Shown here: piece by piece, positions 11,626 to 23,808 of the stretch | Numbering within the stretch: position 1 is the stretch's first letter | How the letters are laid out: each line of letters starts with the position of its first letter | Assembly (NCBI RefSeq): GCF_030272615.1 | Contig: NC_081407.1 | Coordinates: 265,670,574-265,734,573 of the forward strand | From: Cryptomeria japonica | Taxonomy: Eukaryota; Streptophyta; Pinopsida; Cupressales; Cupressaceae | Reading direction: 5' to 3' | DNA: 64,000 nucleotides | Translations under genes and position numbers: made by a program | Notes under the pieces: generated by a model | What the model was told of the DNA's origin: nothing | Databases searched by the model: none | What the model saw: only the letters and a program-made list of their open reading frames with translations

Positions 11626-12028
11626 TGTAGTCACATAAATCTGTCCACTTAATTAAATGAATATTTGGTATTTATTTGATTATTTAACCATCAATCAATA
11701 ATTTAATTAATTCACCTTAACCCTCTTCTCCTATTGATTAAATAAATTATTCAATTTATTTGATTTAATTCACTTAACCAAATTCAGACCATTAATTAAA
11801 TAAATAAATCATATTTGTTTAATTAAATCTTCTCTCACATTTAAATAAATTAATATTTATATTTATTTAAATCCCCCAAAATCCCATCTCTCACATTTAA
11901 ATAAATTAACATTTATTTAAATCACCTTTATCCTCCACCCACTTGCATTTTCCTACAAATGCAAGTTGCACAACTATTTTAAATAAATAAATTATTTATT
12001 TAAAATCCTATTTATCCTTACCCACTTG

Positions 12029-12182
12029 AAACCTTTAATAGTTTCCCTTAAAGTCTTCAAACTTAATGGCTTCCTTCTAAAGTCTTCTTAAGCCTTTAAT
12101 GGTTTCCCTTAAAGTCTTCAAAAATAATGGCTTCTTTCTAGAGTCTTCTTAAGCCTTTAATGGTTTCCCTCAAGGTCTTCAA
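12029..12182 (+). repeat. 61-bp tandem repeat inside the LTR, about 2.5 copies
   Basis: The unit holds CTTTAATGGTTTCCCTTAAA and TCTTCAAA words. Copies start near 12029, 12090 and 12151. The same array is in the 3' LTR at about 24212-24365, so it predates this insertion. Confidence 0.75.
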
Positions 12183-12950
12183 GCATTTAATGCTTTATCT
12201 TCCTTTTTCTCATGTAAATAAATTAAGATTTATTTAAATAAAATCCAAAATTCACATTCATATTTAAATAAATTAATATTTATTTAAATATCTATCAAAA
12301 TGCAAATTACACCATTTAATTGAAATACATGATTTTACTTCAATTGAAAATCCCAAAATTCCTCCCACTTGCATTCTCCTACAAAATCCACTTGCATTCC
12401 TAAATCCTTTCTAGATTCTTTTAACTCTTCTAATTAGCCTAATCCTATCCTAATCATTTTCACATTCCTAAATAAAAGGAAGTCACTTCTCAAAAATCTC
12501 CAAAGTCTTCAATAACCATTAAAGGCTTTATGTCTTCAAATGGTTAACCTCTAAAGTCTTCCAAACCATTAAAGGCTCTTACATAACCATTTATGGTTAA
12601 CTCACCTTTTACCTTTGGTTAGAGACTTTCCTCTAACTTAACCATCCTTTTGACTCATGGGTCTCTTCAAATCATTTATTTCTTTGACTAAGGTAACCAT
12701 TTAACCCTTGCACATTCATTTATCCCTTGGATAAAAGGAATATTCATTAACCTAACCCTAACCCAACCCCCTAGGGTAACCATCATATCCCCTCAAGAAT
12801 TTAATGCTCCTTATCTCTCCTCTCAAGTCTCCTCATGGTGACACTTGTCAACATGGGATTGGGTTGAAAGTCTCACATGGATTGAATATCTTTCAATCCT
12901 AACCCTTGTTAAGATTGCTCAATCTTAACCCTTCATTTCCCCATTTCTTC

Positions 12951-12958
12951 TATAAATA
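12951..12958 (+). promoter_or_regulatory. TATA box of 5' LTR
   Basis: TATAAATA follows a C/T-rich stretch and precedes GAACCC, in the expected U3/R region. The same box is at 25130-25137 in the 3' LTR. Confidence 0.65.
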
Positions 12959-13372
12959 GAACCCTTATCCTCAAGCAAAAGGAGGAAGCATTAGAGTATT
13001 GTTGCTATACTGGTATTAGCATAGAGATTTTTCATAGCATCACTATCTACACTTGCATAGCATTTGTTTATCATATCCAACCATCTTGAATCTCCATATG
13101 GCATCCATGGCTAGTGCTAAAAGCTGAGAGCTACACTCATTTGGGACTTGAAGAGGAGAGGAACAAGGGAGGAGCATCAAAATGCATCATGGAAGAATCT
13201 TAGGGAGGCTCTTCTCCTTTCTTTTGTTTTGTTAAATTTCTTTCATGCTTTTTGAAATCTCTTTTGATATTTTTGGAATGGTTTTTAGTTCTTTGTTTTG
13301 GTTTTATGGTTGAAACTAACTTATTAACATTGAACTTTGTTGTTTCCTTGTCCCCATTTCCGTAGCATCATT

Positions 13373-13390
13373 TGGTGAACCCAACGTGAA
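13373..13390 (+). other. primer-binding site, tRNA-Trp type
   Basis: TGGTGAACCCAACGTGAA starts two bases after the LTR end. It matches the tRNA-Trp complement seen in the minus-strand relative with one change (A for G at the eleventh base). Unlike that copy, the match ends soon after the normal 18 nt. Confidence 0.8.
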
Positions 13391-15748
13391 TCCAACAACT
13401 TCAAAGACATTTTTTTAGGCTTTTGAGCCCACCATGTGCACTAACATTTTTTGAATGTTTTAGTTGCAGATTTTCTAATATTTTTTTTGTGCAGGTTTTG
13501 GAAGGAGTTAGTTTAAAACATTTTAATTTCTTTGGTTTAAAACTTCATCTTTCTTGTTTTTCAAAAAAGGATAAAAAGAACTTCACATTTTCTATTTGGT
13601 GCAACTAAAACAAACTCAACTTTTTCATTTGGTGCATAACAAAGAACTTCATCTTTCTTGTTTTTCACATATGGATAAAAAAAACTTCACATTTTCTATT
13701 TGGTGCAACTAAAACAAACTCAAATTTTCATTTGGTGCATAAAAAGAACCTCACATTTACCTTTTTTTCTACAAAGGCTACACGACTTTATTTTTATTGA
13801 CCAGGTTTGCTTTCCAAAAGTTTGTGAAGTGTCAAACATTTTGATATCTTGTATAAAAAGAACACCATGATTGTTGGAGCAACATCTCAAAATAGTTAGA
13901 TCACATTGCAACGAAAATCAGTTAAAAAGAATAAGTGTTTTTGGTGATTGGCACACTTGTGCAAAGTTTGTCGAGTGGTCCTACTTCTAACACACACTAT
14001 CCTCTCCCTTGGCTTTCATGGTCCTAGGTACAAGAGAAAAATGTTAGTAACACTCAAATTTAATCTTTTTAAGAGAGGCCTACCAAGAGACACATCACCC
14101 TTGGGAATGACCTCGCACGGTAAATCCTTCGAGCCGCTATAGAAATCAGGTGCGAGAGAAAGCTGTAGCCTTGGATATAGCTGTTCCTACACTGTAACTT
14201 GTCGAAAAGACAAATAGGCCCCACCATAAGTTACAAGGCTCTTAATTGAGTCACTGCAGAATGAACCTATGTCCAAAGACATCAAAAATTACAAAACACC
14301 TTTATATAGTATCCCACCCATTCTATTGATTGAGGATATTTGTGAGAAGTTCAGTGCAAGAGCATAGATGGTTTTTCTCCCAAGATACTCACCATACATA
14401 TTTCCTTGAGTAGAAACATAGCTTTTTTTAAAGGCTACTTGTAACTTGATAAAAGTGGTGACTCCCCCATCATAGGGATCATCTATTTGTTATGCTCGTG
14501 CTAGACTTAGTACATCACATCCTTACCTGCCACAACAGGATTCATAAGGTATGTAGTACCAAAGTTGAAGAAATATCAATATGTGGGCTGAAATTATTGC
14601 AACTGGCCATTTGACCTTAGGGATAAAGTGTATTTGAAGTGTCTTCATTTTGTGTCAAACCAGTGATAAATTGAGTTGACTTTGGGCTTTTGAAAAAACA
14701 TACACAAAAACATTTGAAAAGGGGTCAAAAGGTTCAAAGATTGGGTTGATTTAGACCCACACTTATTTGTGCCTTTTAAAGCAACATTATTGTGTTTGTG
14801 TGCTTGCTTAGTTTTCTTGTCAAATAAAATCAAAACAAATTAAAAAACAAGTATTCATCCAACACAAAATTTTCAAAACACCAACACTTGGCAAAGATAA
14901 AAAACAAAGTGCAACAACAAAGTATCAAACTATATGACCATTCTTCACATTTTGAGAAAGAAGAATCTTCATCAACATATCGGTTTGAAGAAAAGACCAA
15001 TCAGCTCAAAGGATTTCATCAAAAAAAGGAAATTCTTCTATCTTAATAAATAAATCTTTGTCTCACATAGAACCTTCTTACGTCACATGCATCTATATCT
15101 TCAAGGAAAATCCAACGAGTTTGATCAAGTCTTTAAACCACAGAGCTTTTACTCAATATAGAGCTTTGGGTTATCATAAAAACAAGGGAGGCAAAATCAA
15201 TCCTGCCTTCTTTCCAGACATTTGCATCACATATAACTTAGCTAGAGAAGAACCACCAACCCCTAAAAGAGAAAAGGAAGAGTGTCCCATTTGTAACACA
15301 AAGTTTCTATTGAAGTTAACATTTCATCCATTCTCACATTCACACATCATCAATGCATTCCAACTCTCAAAACATAAAGAGGTCTTGTACTAAGTTCTTT
15401 TTCAATATTGCTTGAATCAAACACAACACATCACTTTTTAGAGTGTCTCTACATCTAGGATAAACTCATCCTAAGAGGCATTTCTACGCAGGTTAAAACT
15501 AGTCTATGAGTGCATCCTCTCATTACTAGGTAGTTAGGTCCGTAACACATCTTAGGCCTCTCTAAAACCCTATCATATCAAACATTGTCAACCAAACACA
15601 ACAAGCAATTCACAGAAGGACTTGGGTAACATCTACCTTTAGTGTTAGAGATCCACATGCAAAACACTTCACCAAACATTTATCTCTCATTCCATCACCA
15701 ACTCATAATCACTTTCATCAAAAACTCAAACAAAACTTTCAAAACAAA
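13391..15748 (+). other. long untranslated leader of the Tat-like element
   Basis: There is no supported gene in 2.4 kb between the primer site and the gag stub. A degenerate tandem duplication of about 100 bp lies at 13543-13745 (GGTGCAACTAAAACAAACTC occurs twice). Roughly 13600-15170 is the inverse of 1-1560. Open frames such as 15058-15393 lack an ATG and any family match. Confidence 0.6.
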
Positions 15749-15862
15749 ATGGCTCACACCAGATCAAAAACTAGACAACTAGAGATCAAAAAAGAGGAGG
15801 ATGAAAACCTCAACGATTTTCAAGAGGCAATTGGAGGAGGCACAAATACTGAAGATCCCTAA
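15749..15862 (+). pseudogene. gag N-terminal stub
   Basis: An ATG at 15749 opens 37 codons starting MAHTRSKTRQLE, a style common at the start of plant Ty3/gypsy Gag. It stops at a TAA (15860-15862). The frame runs on for about 35 further codons to a TGA and then enters non-coding repeats. The capsid and zinc-knuckle regions of Gag are missing, so this copy could not form particles by itself. Confidence 0.5.
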
Positions 15863-16510
15863 TCATCAAGGGAATCCTCCTCAATGGTTCATTCATCCAT
15901 TCCTTATATTTCTATACATTGGGGAAACCAAATACATCTTTCTTCTAATCCAAAAAGCTCCAAAAATTGAAATTTCCAAAAATCATAATAAAAAAAATCG
16001 ACAAAATCAAATAAAAATTGAAAATCAAAGCATGAGCGCATGGCTCATCCATCAATTCAACAACAGGAAGACTCTCAAAGTGTGTGATTAAAATAATCAC
16101 ATGTCTTGTTAATCGATTCATCACTCAAAATCTATTGACATCAACATGTCTTATATAGGGATAGGTACACTCGAAACCAGACAGATCGGTCTTATACGAG
16201 GTACTCACTCTTTGAAACCAGACATTTTTATCAATCATCAAACAAAACAAAACAATGACATAGATCAGTATGACTACTGGATTTTGTTCTAGTTAGCCTT
16301 ATCTTTATCACTATGACATTCTAACATCTCATATCATACATCTCATTTTCAATAAATATCTCATATCATACATCTCATTTTCAAGGTACATCTCATCACC
16401 ATCATCTAGTCACATTCATCTTGCATCCATCACATGCATATCTGTCACATCATCATGGAATCTTTCTTTACTTTCATATCTTCATCATTCTTCCAACTCT
16501 CGTTTGCAAA

Positions 16511-17010
16511 GTCTTATACAGGACATATCTTTCCTGAAACCAGACGCTTTGATCATTTTTGTCTTATACAAGATGTATCTTTCTTGGAACCAGATGTTTT
16601 GATCATTTTTGTCTTATACATGATGTATCTTTCTTGAAACCAGACATTTTGATCATCTTTGTCTTATACATGATGTATATTTCCTGAAACCAGACGCTTT
16701 GATCATTTTTGTCTTATACAGGATGCATCTTTCCTAAAACCAGACGTTTTGATCATTTTTGTCTTATATAGGATGTATCTTTCCTAAAACCAGACGTTTT
16801 GATCATCTTTGTCTTATACAGGATGTATCTTTCCTGAAACCAGATGCTTTGATCATTTTTGTCTTATACAAGATGTATCTTTCCTGAAACAAGATGCTTT
16901 GATCATTTTTATCTTATACAGGATGTATCTTTCTTGAAACCAAACACTTTGATCATCTTTGTCTTATATAGGCGGTGTCATTCCTGAAACCAGACTTAAT
17001 ATCAATCTAA
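16511..17010 (+). repeat. 50-bp minisatellite, 10 copies, exact period
   Basis: The word GTCTTATACA (or a one-base variant) begins at 16511 and recurs every 50 bp to 16961 without an indel. Each unit also carries a GAAACCAGA word and TTTGATCATTTTT. Two looser half-units occur near 16170-16230. A period of 50 is not a multiple of three, so the array is not a protein repeat. It occupies the place where gag should be. Confidence 0.92.
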
Positions 17011-17095
17011 TCAATCTTGTCAAACCCATGCATGTCATCAACTATTCACTTTTCTATCTTTCAAATAGCTTTCTTCTTCTTTCAAGAGATCATTC

Positions 17096-20000
17096 ATGCC
17101 TTTAGTGCACGAACAATCTCCCAAGGGGGGCATTATCATATCACATCTCTATATCAATTTCATATCTGTCTCATATCACCTATTCATATCAAATCAATTC
17201 TTCATATTTACAACACCCACAATCCCATCAGTAGCATTAGTAGTACCAAGTACGCCAATAAAAACACCATCAGCATCCACAATCCCACTTGCAACACCAA
17301 CTACACCTACAACACCAATAATTCTATTTGCAACACCAATCATCCTACCAATCATCCCACCAATAAAATCAGTAACCCCATCAACAACAACAATAGTATC
17401 AACATCACCATTAGCAGTATTAGAACCCCTAGCAATATCGACAACACCGACAATTCCATCAGAAGCAACATATTCAACAATGCCGATACTCCCCGTATCG
17501 GATTCACTGATCCCCATAATCCTTCCTGCAGCACCAATCATTTCCTCTACAATGGTACATCAGCTGATCACACCTATAGTGTTCAACCTAAAGGATATCC
17601 CGGTATGGTATAGTAATTGGATATTGGAAAGCGACTCAGAGACCGACTCACATGAGTGGGAATTTGATATAGTACATCTTAATACTTCAGATGAGGAAGA
17701 CGCATCACTACCTCCACCTCGCAAAGAAATCCCTGTTTATGGAGAAGCCCAGATTGAAACCTCTTGGGTTCCTGAATTAGAAATATCTTCCACAAACCCT
17801 ACGTCACATCCTACGCCCGATTCTGACAGGGAGAGTACCATCAATGACCTTCACCACAACATCTTGACCCTCACTGACACATCTTATGAACTTAACCCGA
17901 TTGATGAGGTAATACCCATTATCCATCTTGAACTCATTGAATGGAACCAATCTAATCCCCCATGCCTTGACCACTTCCAAAACAATGAGGCGATCATTGA
18001 CTTTTTGGAATTAAGGGATAACATACCAAGCGAGGATCATAAAGCTAGATTCGCCATTGAAATTAATAGCACAACCTACTTCGGGGCGGATGCCAAACCT
18101 TTCAGCTGCAAAAATCTAACAATAAAACATGGATCTTCTAGTGAAAACCACACTGTGGCATTGTTTGATCCCAAAAAAGTAAAAAGAAAGAGCATATCCA
18201 ATGGTAAAAACCTCTCGGAGGTGCCTGAGGATGAAAGGTTTGACATCCTCCCCTCTAGTACACAACAGGAACGATCAACAATCCTTATTAAAGAGACAAA
18301 AGAATACAACGTGGGGACTCCTGAAATTTCTCACCACATACATCTGGCATCTCTTTTAACTCTAGAGGAACAACCTAAGTTTATCGAATTCTTCCAGAAG
18401 TGTAATATCAAATTTGCATGGTCATATGCAGACATGCCTGGTCTTGATCCTGATTTAGTCATGCATCACCTCACTGTAGCAGAAGGATCCAAGCTTGTCA
18501 AGCAGAAACTTCACAAGATGCATCCCCAGATTGCGGTACTAGTCAAAGTTGAACTTAAGAAACTCCTAGATGTTAGTTTCATCTGACCAATTGATTATGC
18601 AGATTGGATCTCCAATATTGTACCTATTGGCAAACCAAATTGGGGCATCCATATCTGTATTGACTTCAGAGATCTGAACAAGGCATGTCCTAAAGATGAC
18701 TTCCCCCTACCAAACATCGACATAATAGTGGACCTAACCGTAGGACATGCCATGCTTTCTCTCATGGATGGATTTTTAGGGTACAACCAGATAAAGATCG
18801 CTCCAGAGGATCAACATAAGATGACCTTCACATGTCCATGGGGAACATACTACTGGAATGTAATGCCTTTCGGTCTAAAGAATGTAAGAGCGACTTATCA
18901 AAGAGCATTGACCACCATCTTTCATGATATGATGCATACCATAATGGAAGATTATATTGATGACTTACTGGCAAAATCACTAACAAGAGAAGGTCATCTA
19001 GAAATATTAGAGAAAATCTTTGATAGACTGGAACAATATCATGTTCGACTCAACCCAAAGAAATGTGTCTTTGGAGTAACCGCAGGGAAGCTTCTAGGAT
19101 ACATTGTCTCAAGCAAAGGCATTGAGGTCGATCTTGCAAAGGTCAAAACAATCATGGACATGCCACCTCCAAGGAATATCAATCAGCTAAGGACATTACA
19201 AGGGCGACTACAATCCATCTAAAGATTCATTACACAACTGGCAGATAAGTGTCACCTCTTTACATACCTGCTACACAAAAACATCCACTTTCAATGGGAT
19301 ACCAGATGCCAGCAAGCATTCTAGATGCTTAAAGACTGTCTCATGAATACACCATTGTTGATCCCACTAGATCCAAGTAGACCTCTATTGCTATATATCT
19401 CAGCAACTAATACAGCATTGGGAGTGCTACTGACTCAACACAATGTAGAAGGGAAAGAGTGTGTTGTTTACTACATCTCTTGCACACTGATCGGCTATGA
19501 ACTTAATTACACACCTATTGAGCAAGCTTGCCTAGCAGTAATCTTGGCAGCCACTAAAATGAGGCACTACCTATTAAACACATAAAATACAACTCATTGC
19601 CAAGATCGATCCACTAAAGTACTTACTCAGCAAAGCAGCATTGACAGGCTGCTTAGCCAAATGGGTAATGATTCTAAGTGAATTTGACATCGAATATGTG
19701 GACCGTAAGGCTATCAAGGGTCAAGTTATTGCAGATTGGTTGGTCGATGCACCCCTCGTAGGATATCATCCTCTCATTTCCAATTTTCCAGATGAAGAGA
19801 TCTTCATGATCACAACAACACAACCATGGAAACTGTACTTTGATGGTTCATACACTAGGCATGGCTCGAGGGCAGACATTCTATTTATCACACCTCAAGG
19901 TGACATCATCTCGAAGTCTTATAGGCTCACATTTCCATACACAAACAATATAGCAGAGTATGACGCCTTGATTACAGGACTTAGACTAGCCATACAATGG

Positions 20001-21575
20001 AAATTAAAAGAGTTACAAATATATGGAGACTCCCAACTGGTCATCCGAGAAGTAATAGATGAATATCAGACCAATAATGACAAACTCATGTTGTACAAGC
20101 AAATGGTGGATAGTTTAAAAGCATCATTTATGACTATCACCTTTGAGTAGATAGCCAGAGATCATAATCAAGCTATCGACGCTATGGCTACCATTGCATC
20201 TCTCCTCGATCTTCCATAGAATTCAACACGCTATGAGTTCTTGGTAGAACAACTTTGAATTCCTGCTTATGATATCCCCAAATCTGAGATGATATGTCGC
20301 CTCGTCAGTTCTGAATCCCCATGGTACGATGATTACTACACCTATCTACGTGATCACATACTTCCTCCTAACCAATCGAATAACCAACGCAAAACCTTCA
20401 TTCGCCAAACCGCTCGATATACCATCATTGCTGAAACCCTATACCGACACAGTCTTGATGGTACTCTCCTTTGATTTGTGGAACATTATGAGATAACAAA
20501 GGCCTTGGAAGAGGTACATGAAGGAATTTGTGGAACTCACGCAAGCAGTCCTTCCATGGCAAAGAAGATCATACGCACTGGATACTATTGGCCATCCATG
20601 GAAAAATACTCCTACTATTTTGTCAAAAAATGCAAGAAATGCCAAGTTCATGGAGACTTGATACATGCACCTGCACATGAATTGCAACCAATCACAACAC
20701 CACGGCCTTTTTGTCAATGGGGACTTGACCTTGTGGATAAAATCCATCCATCTTCATCCAACGACCACAAATTCATTATTACTGCCACCGAATACTTCAC
20801 AAAGTGGATCGAAGTTGTTCCACTTACCCAAGTCATCGGCAAGCAGATCGCCTCATTCATCCTTAATTACATCATCTGCCGGTATGGTGTACCCATGTCC
20901 ATCATCACAGATAACATGCTTCCTTTCAAAAATTAGGATGTTCATGAGCTTTGTGAGAAGTTTCATATCCAACACAACTTTTCCATGCCCTATTACCCAC
21001 AAGGCAATGGTTAGGCCGAAGCATCAAACAAGAACATATTGAGAATCCTCAAAAATATAGTCAATGATGCCGACCGTGATTGGCATGTTCAATTAAATCC
21101 AACACTATGGGCATATCGAACTAGCATTCAAACCCCTACAGGCGCAACTCCCTACTCACTAGTCTATGGCACAAAGGCTATCTTACCTATTGAGGTTGAG
21201 ATACCATCTCTACAGGTTTCCTTTCATAATCTCATAGATGATGAAGCATACAGAGTATCACGTCTTCAAGACTTGGAACTACTTGATGAGAAACGACAAG
21301 ATGCATACAACCACCTCAAAGCCTATCAACAACGAATGAGAAGAAGCTATAATCACCGAGTTAGACCTCGTACATTTGAGGTAGGTGATCTTGTTCTTCG
21401 AGAGAATCCTCGTAACCAACCCAACAAAGAACATCAGGGAAAGCTTGAATCAAACTGGTTGGGTCCATATGTTATCATTGCTATATTTGGGTCCAGGGCA
21501 TATCAGTTGGCTACTTCAGAAGAACTGCTAACCGATCCAATCAACAACATGCACCTCAAATGGTTCTATACATAA
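17096..21575 (+). pseudogene. Tat-lineage pol (RT - RNase H - second RNase H - integrase), inactivated
   Basis: After a Thr/Pro-rich linker and a 300-residue region of unknown role, reverse transcriptase runs from about 18400 to 19230. It has FRDLNKACPKDDFPLP, LMDGFLGYNQI and the active-site YIDDLL. RNase H continues to about 19585. A second, archaeal-type RNase H lies at about 19820-20200 (LYFDGS, NNIAEYDALI, YGDSQLV). Integrase follows (about 20490-21575): zinc-finger region ending CKKCQ, WGLDLVDK with the first catalytic Asp, ITDN with the second, and a C-terminal PYVI...W segment. In-frame stops occur at 18584, 19220, 19322, 19583, 20148, 20217, 20256, 20472, 20934 and 21012. There is a frameshift between 19585 and 19641. 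No protease DTG/DSG motif was found. The copy cannot make active enzymes. Confidence 0.92.
17200..17560 (+). repeat. low-complexity ACA/CCA/ATC triplet tract
   Basis: Irregular ACACCAATC-type repeats keep frames open on both strands (three overlapping frames, including two minus). In the pol frame it reads as a Thr/Pro/Ile/Ser-rich linker. The minus-strand frames here are by-products. Confidence 0.7.
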
Positions 21576-23795
21576 AATTGTATAGAGCACCATGCTCCCA
21601 TACATATAAAAAAAACACCAAAAACATTCAGATAAATGTCTTTAAAAAAAATAAAATAGAATAAAAAATAGTAAAGAAAAATCATGCATCCAAATGGTGA
21701 ACAACCACTCCGGTGGCACATTGGGTAAGTGCAATAGGGAAAACCTAGAAAGTAGGCACCACTCGTAAAGACTATGACTCCATTGTCTTTCAGACTTGTT
21801 GAGATCACATTAATTGCATCCATTCGTCTATCATTCAAACCATGGCTTGTTATTGATCTGCAATCAAGGATTGTACTTCATGTGTCTTATATCCCGCATT
21901 TTCATAAGTCATGTTTAAACTGGGGGCAATGCCCTTAACTTATTGATGGAAGTGGATTTTGCATTACTTGTGATTCATTGAGTTCTTCATTCAAAACTGT
22001 CTCACAAAAACACCAAAAACATTCAAAATTGTCTCACAAAAACACCAAAAACATTCAAAATTGTCTCACAAAATACCAAAAACATTTGAAAAACAAATCA
22101 CAAAATCCAAAAACATTCAAAACACTCACAAAATCCAAAAAACATCAGAAAACATCAAAAATCAATAAAAAACATGGCAACGCTTTTTGTACATACGCTT
22201 TTTAAGCAGATACCAAACAAACATTGTGAAATACTCAAACAATGATCACTTATCACATCGACTAAACAATCAACATTGACCCGCAAACTGTCTTAACAAG
22301 GATGCATCCTTCCTTACCAAAACAAAGACAAGATAACATTTTCTTTGACAAGAAAATTTTGTTTAAGATATCAAGTACTTGGTCAGTTTGATACGTTATT
22401 TATTCATTTATATCAAGTTCCTACGCTACTCTAGGATATCCACAAATGATTAGAGTGGTCAAGATGGTTCCTAAGTATCGTTTTGTTTGTATGTCTTCTG
22501 CGAATTATTCCAATGAAGTTCTGGGGCATGTACTAATGGTGTCTACGTGGGAAGTTCACTAAGCTACGTGATCTTATGCAAAATACAATCATGGATCACT
22601 AGGGCTTGCTAACTACAACGTATACCTCGACCATATGAGTATGAACCATTATAGAGGGTCCATATTCCATATTCTTTATCTATATTGCTTGCTTATAGGT
22701 ACAATGCTCCAAACTTGGTTCCTACTGCCTTGTCCAAGATTGATACTACCATTGCTCAATGATGAAAAATAAAGCACTATGGATTGTCATTTCATCTCAT
22801 TTGTATATATTGCATTTCGTTGCATTCCATCCATCCATACATTCATAATAGCTGCATATCATTCATACATAGTAATGACAATGGGTGTATACTCTATTTT
22901 GCTCTTCTTTCATAGGAATGGGTCATAGGTCCTCCATTTCTTCTATCTAACATCGAACCCCCCTCACCCTCCCCATCTCGATAATCAACATCAGATACCC
23001 TACATCATTTCCCATCAACCCAATCAAGCAAGTTATTCTATCTACACAGGTGCATCGACTCACACACACTTAGACTATCAACAGATACTTTGATCAAGTA
23101 TCTTCTAGTCTTAACAGGTAATCAATCATGGCAAACCTAGACTACAACAGGCATTTCTCATAATGACCTAGTTTCAATGGGGGTTGCTATGATTCACCAC
23201 AACCATCCATCACAACACACACACACACTATCAATTGATTAATCAATCAAACACAATCATAACAAACAGTTACATCAATTGTCTAAGTCTCAACGAGTAT
23301 TTTGCTTCCTATACCTTGACTTCATCAGGAAATTACATCAATTGTCTAAGTCACATCAGGTCACTTTGATTCACTTACTCAGACTTTATCTTGTTAAAGC
23401 AAACAACTAACATCAACTGTCATTCTTTGACTCAACCGAGGCAATTTAACCAATTGCACCAGATTGTCCAACCATTTTGATCAATTATATAGCATCAATC
23501 AAAAGCACAACACCACATTTGCACCGTATCTCCTGCATAACCTATGAGTACTCACTGACTTGCCATTTCTCTGTATTCACTTTGTTTTCTTCCATTCTTT
23601 CATCGTTATTGCTAATTTCTTCTATTCTACCTCCCCTCCACTTCTCGTTCTTTTTCGAGAGATCGCCCAATTTTTCAAAATTTTTTGGTCCATCTCTTGA
23701 GGGGGCATACCACCCATTAAATTAACATTTATGGGGCATATTTCTCATACCTATATTTCTTTCTTTGAAACGACGCGATAAAACCGCACCATCTC
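21576..23795 (+). other. long 3' untranslated region of the Tat-like element
   Basis: 2.2 kb without a supported gene lies between the pol stop and the polypurine tract. It includes a roughly 32-bp tandem repeat (21996-22095, three copies with CTCACAAAAACACCAAAAAC) that decays into related A-rich words up to 22170, and a CACACACA tract near 23215. Confidence 0.6.
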
Positions 23796-23808
23796 AAAGA
23801 GGGGCAAA
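23796..23808 (+). other. polypurine tract
   Basis: AAAGAGGGGCAAA directly precedes the 3' LTR. This is the site from which plus-strand DNA synthesis would be primed. Confidence 0.75.

Larger units (their letters stand above)
11626..13370 (+). repeat. 5' LTR of the Tat-like element
   Basis: The 1745-bp LTR starts TGTAGTCACATAAAT and ends GTAGCATCA. By eye it differs from the 3' LTR at about 1.5 positions per 100 in the first 550 bp. It contains AT-rich TTTAAATAAATT repeats, a 61-bp minisatellite, and the words ACCCTAACCC that only superficially resemble telomere repeats. Confidence 0.92.

Noticed and set aside
12750-12775. telomere-like CCTAACCCTAACCC
   Set aside because: Only about two units, present in both LTRs of one element, with no array.
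15058-15393. 111-codon frame as a gene
   Set aside because: No ATG, no family match, and it lies in the untranslated leader of the element.
16511-17010. CRISPR-like array
   Set aside because: Units are contiguous 50-bp repeats with no unique spacers, in a plant retrotransposon.
17017-17613. 198-residue plus-strand frame and minus-strand frames at 17194-17541
   Set aside because: Open only because of ACA/CCA/ATC low-complexity sequence. The pol frame (17096 on) continues into real RT.
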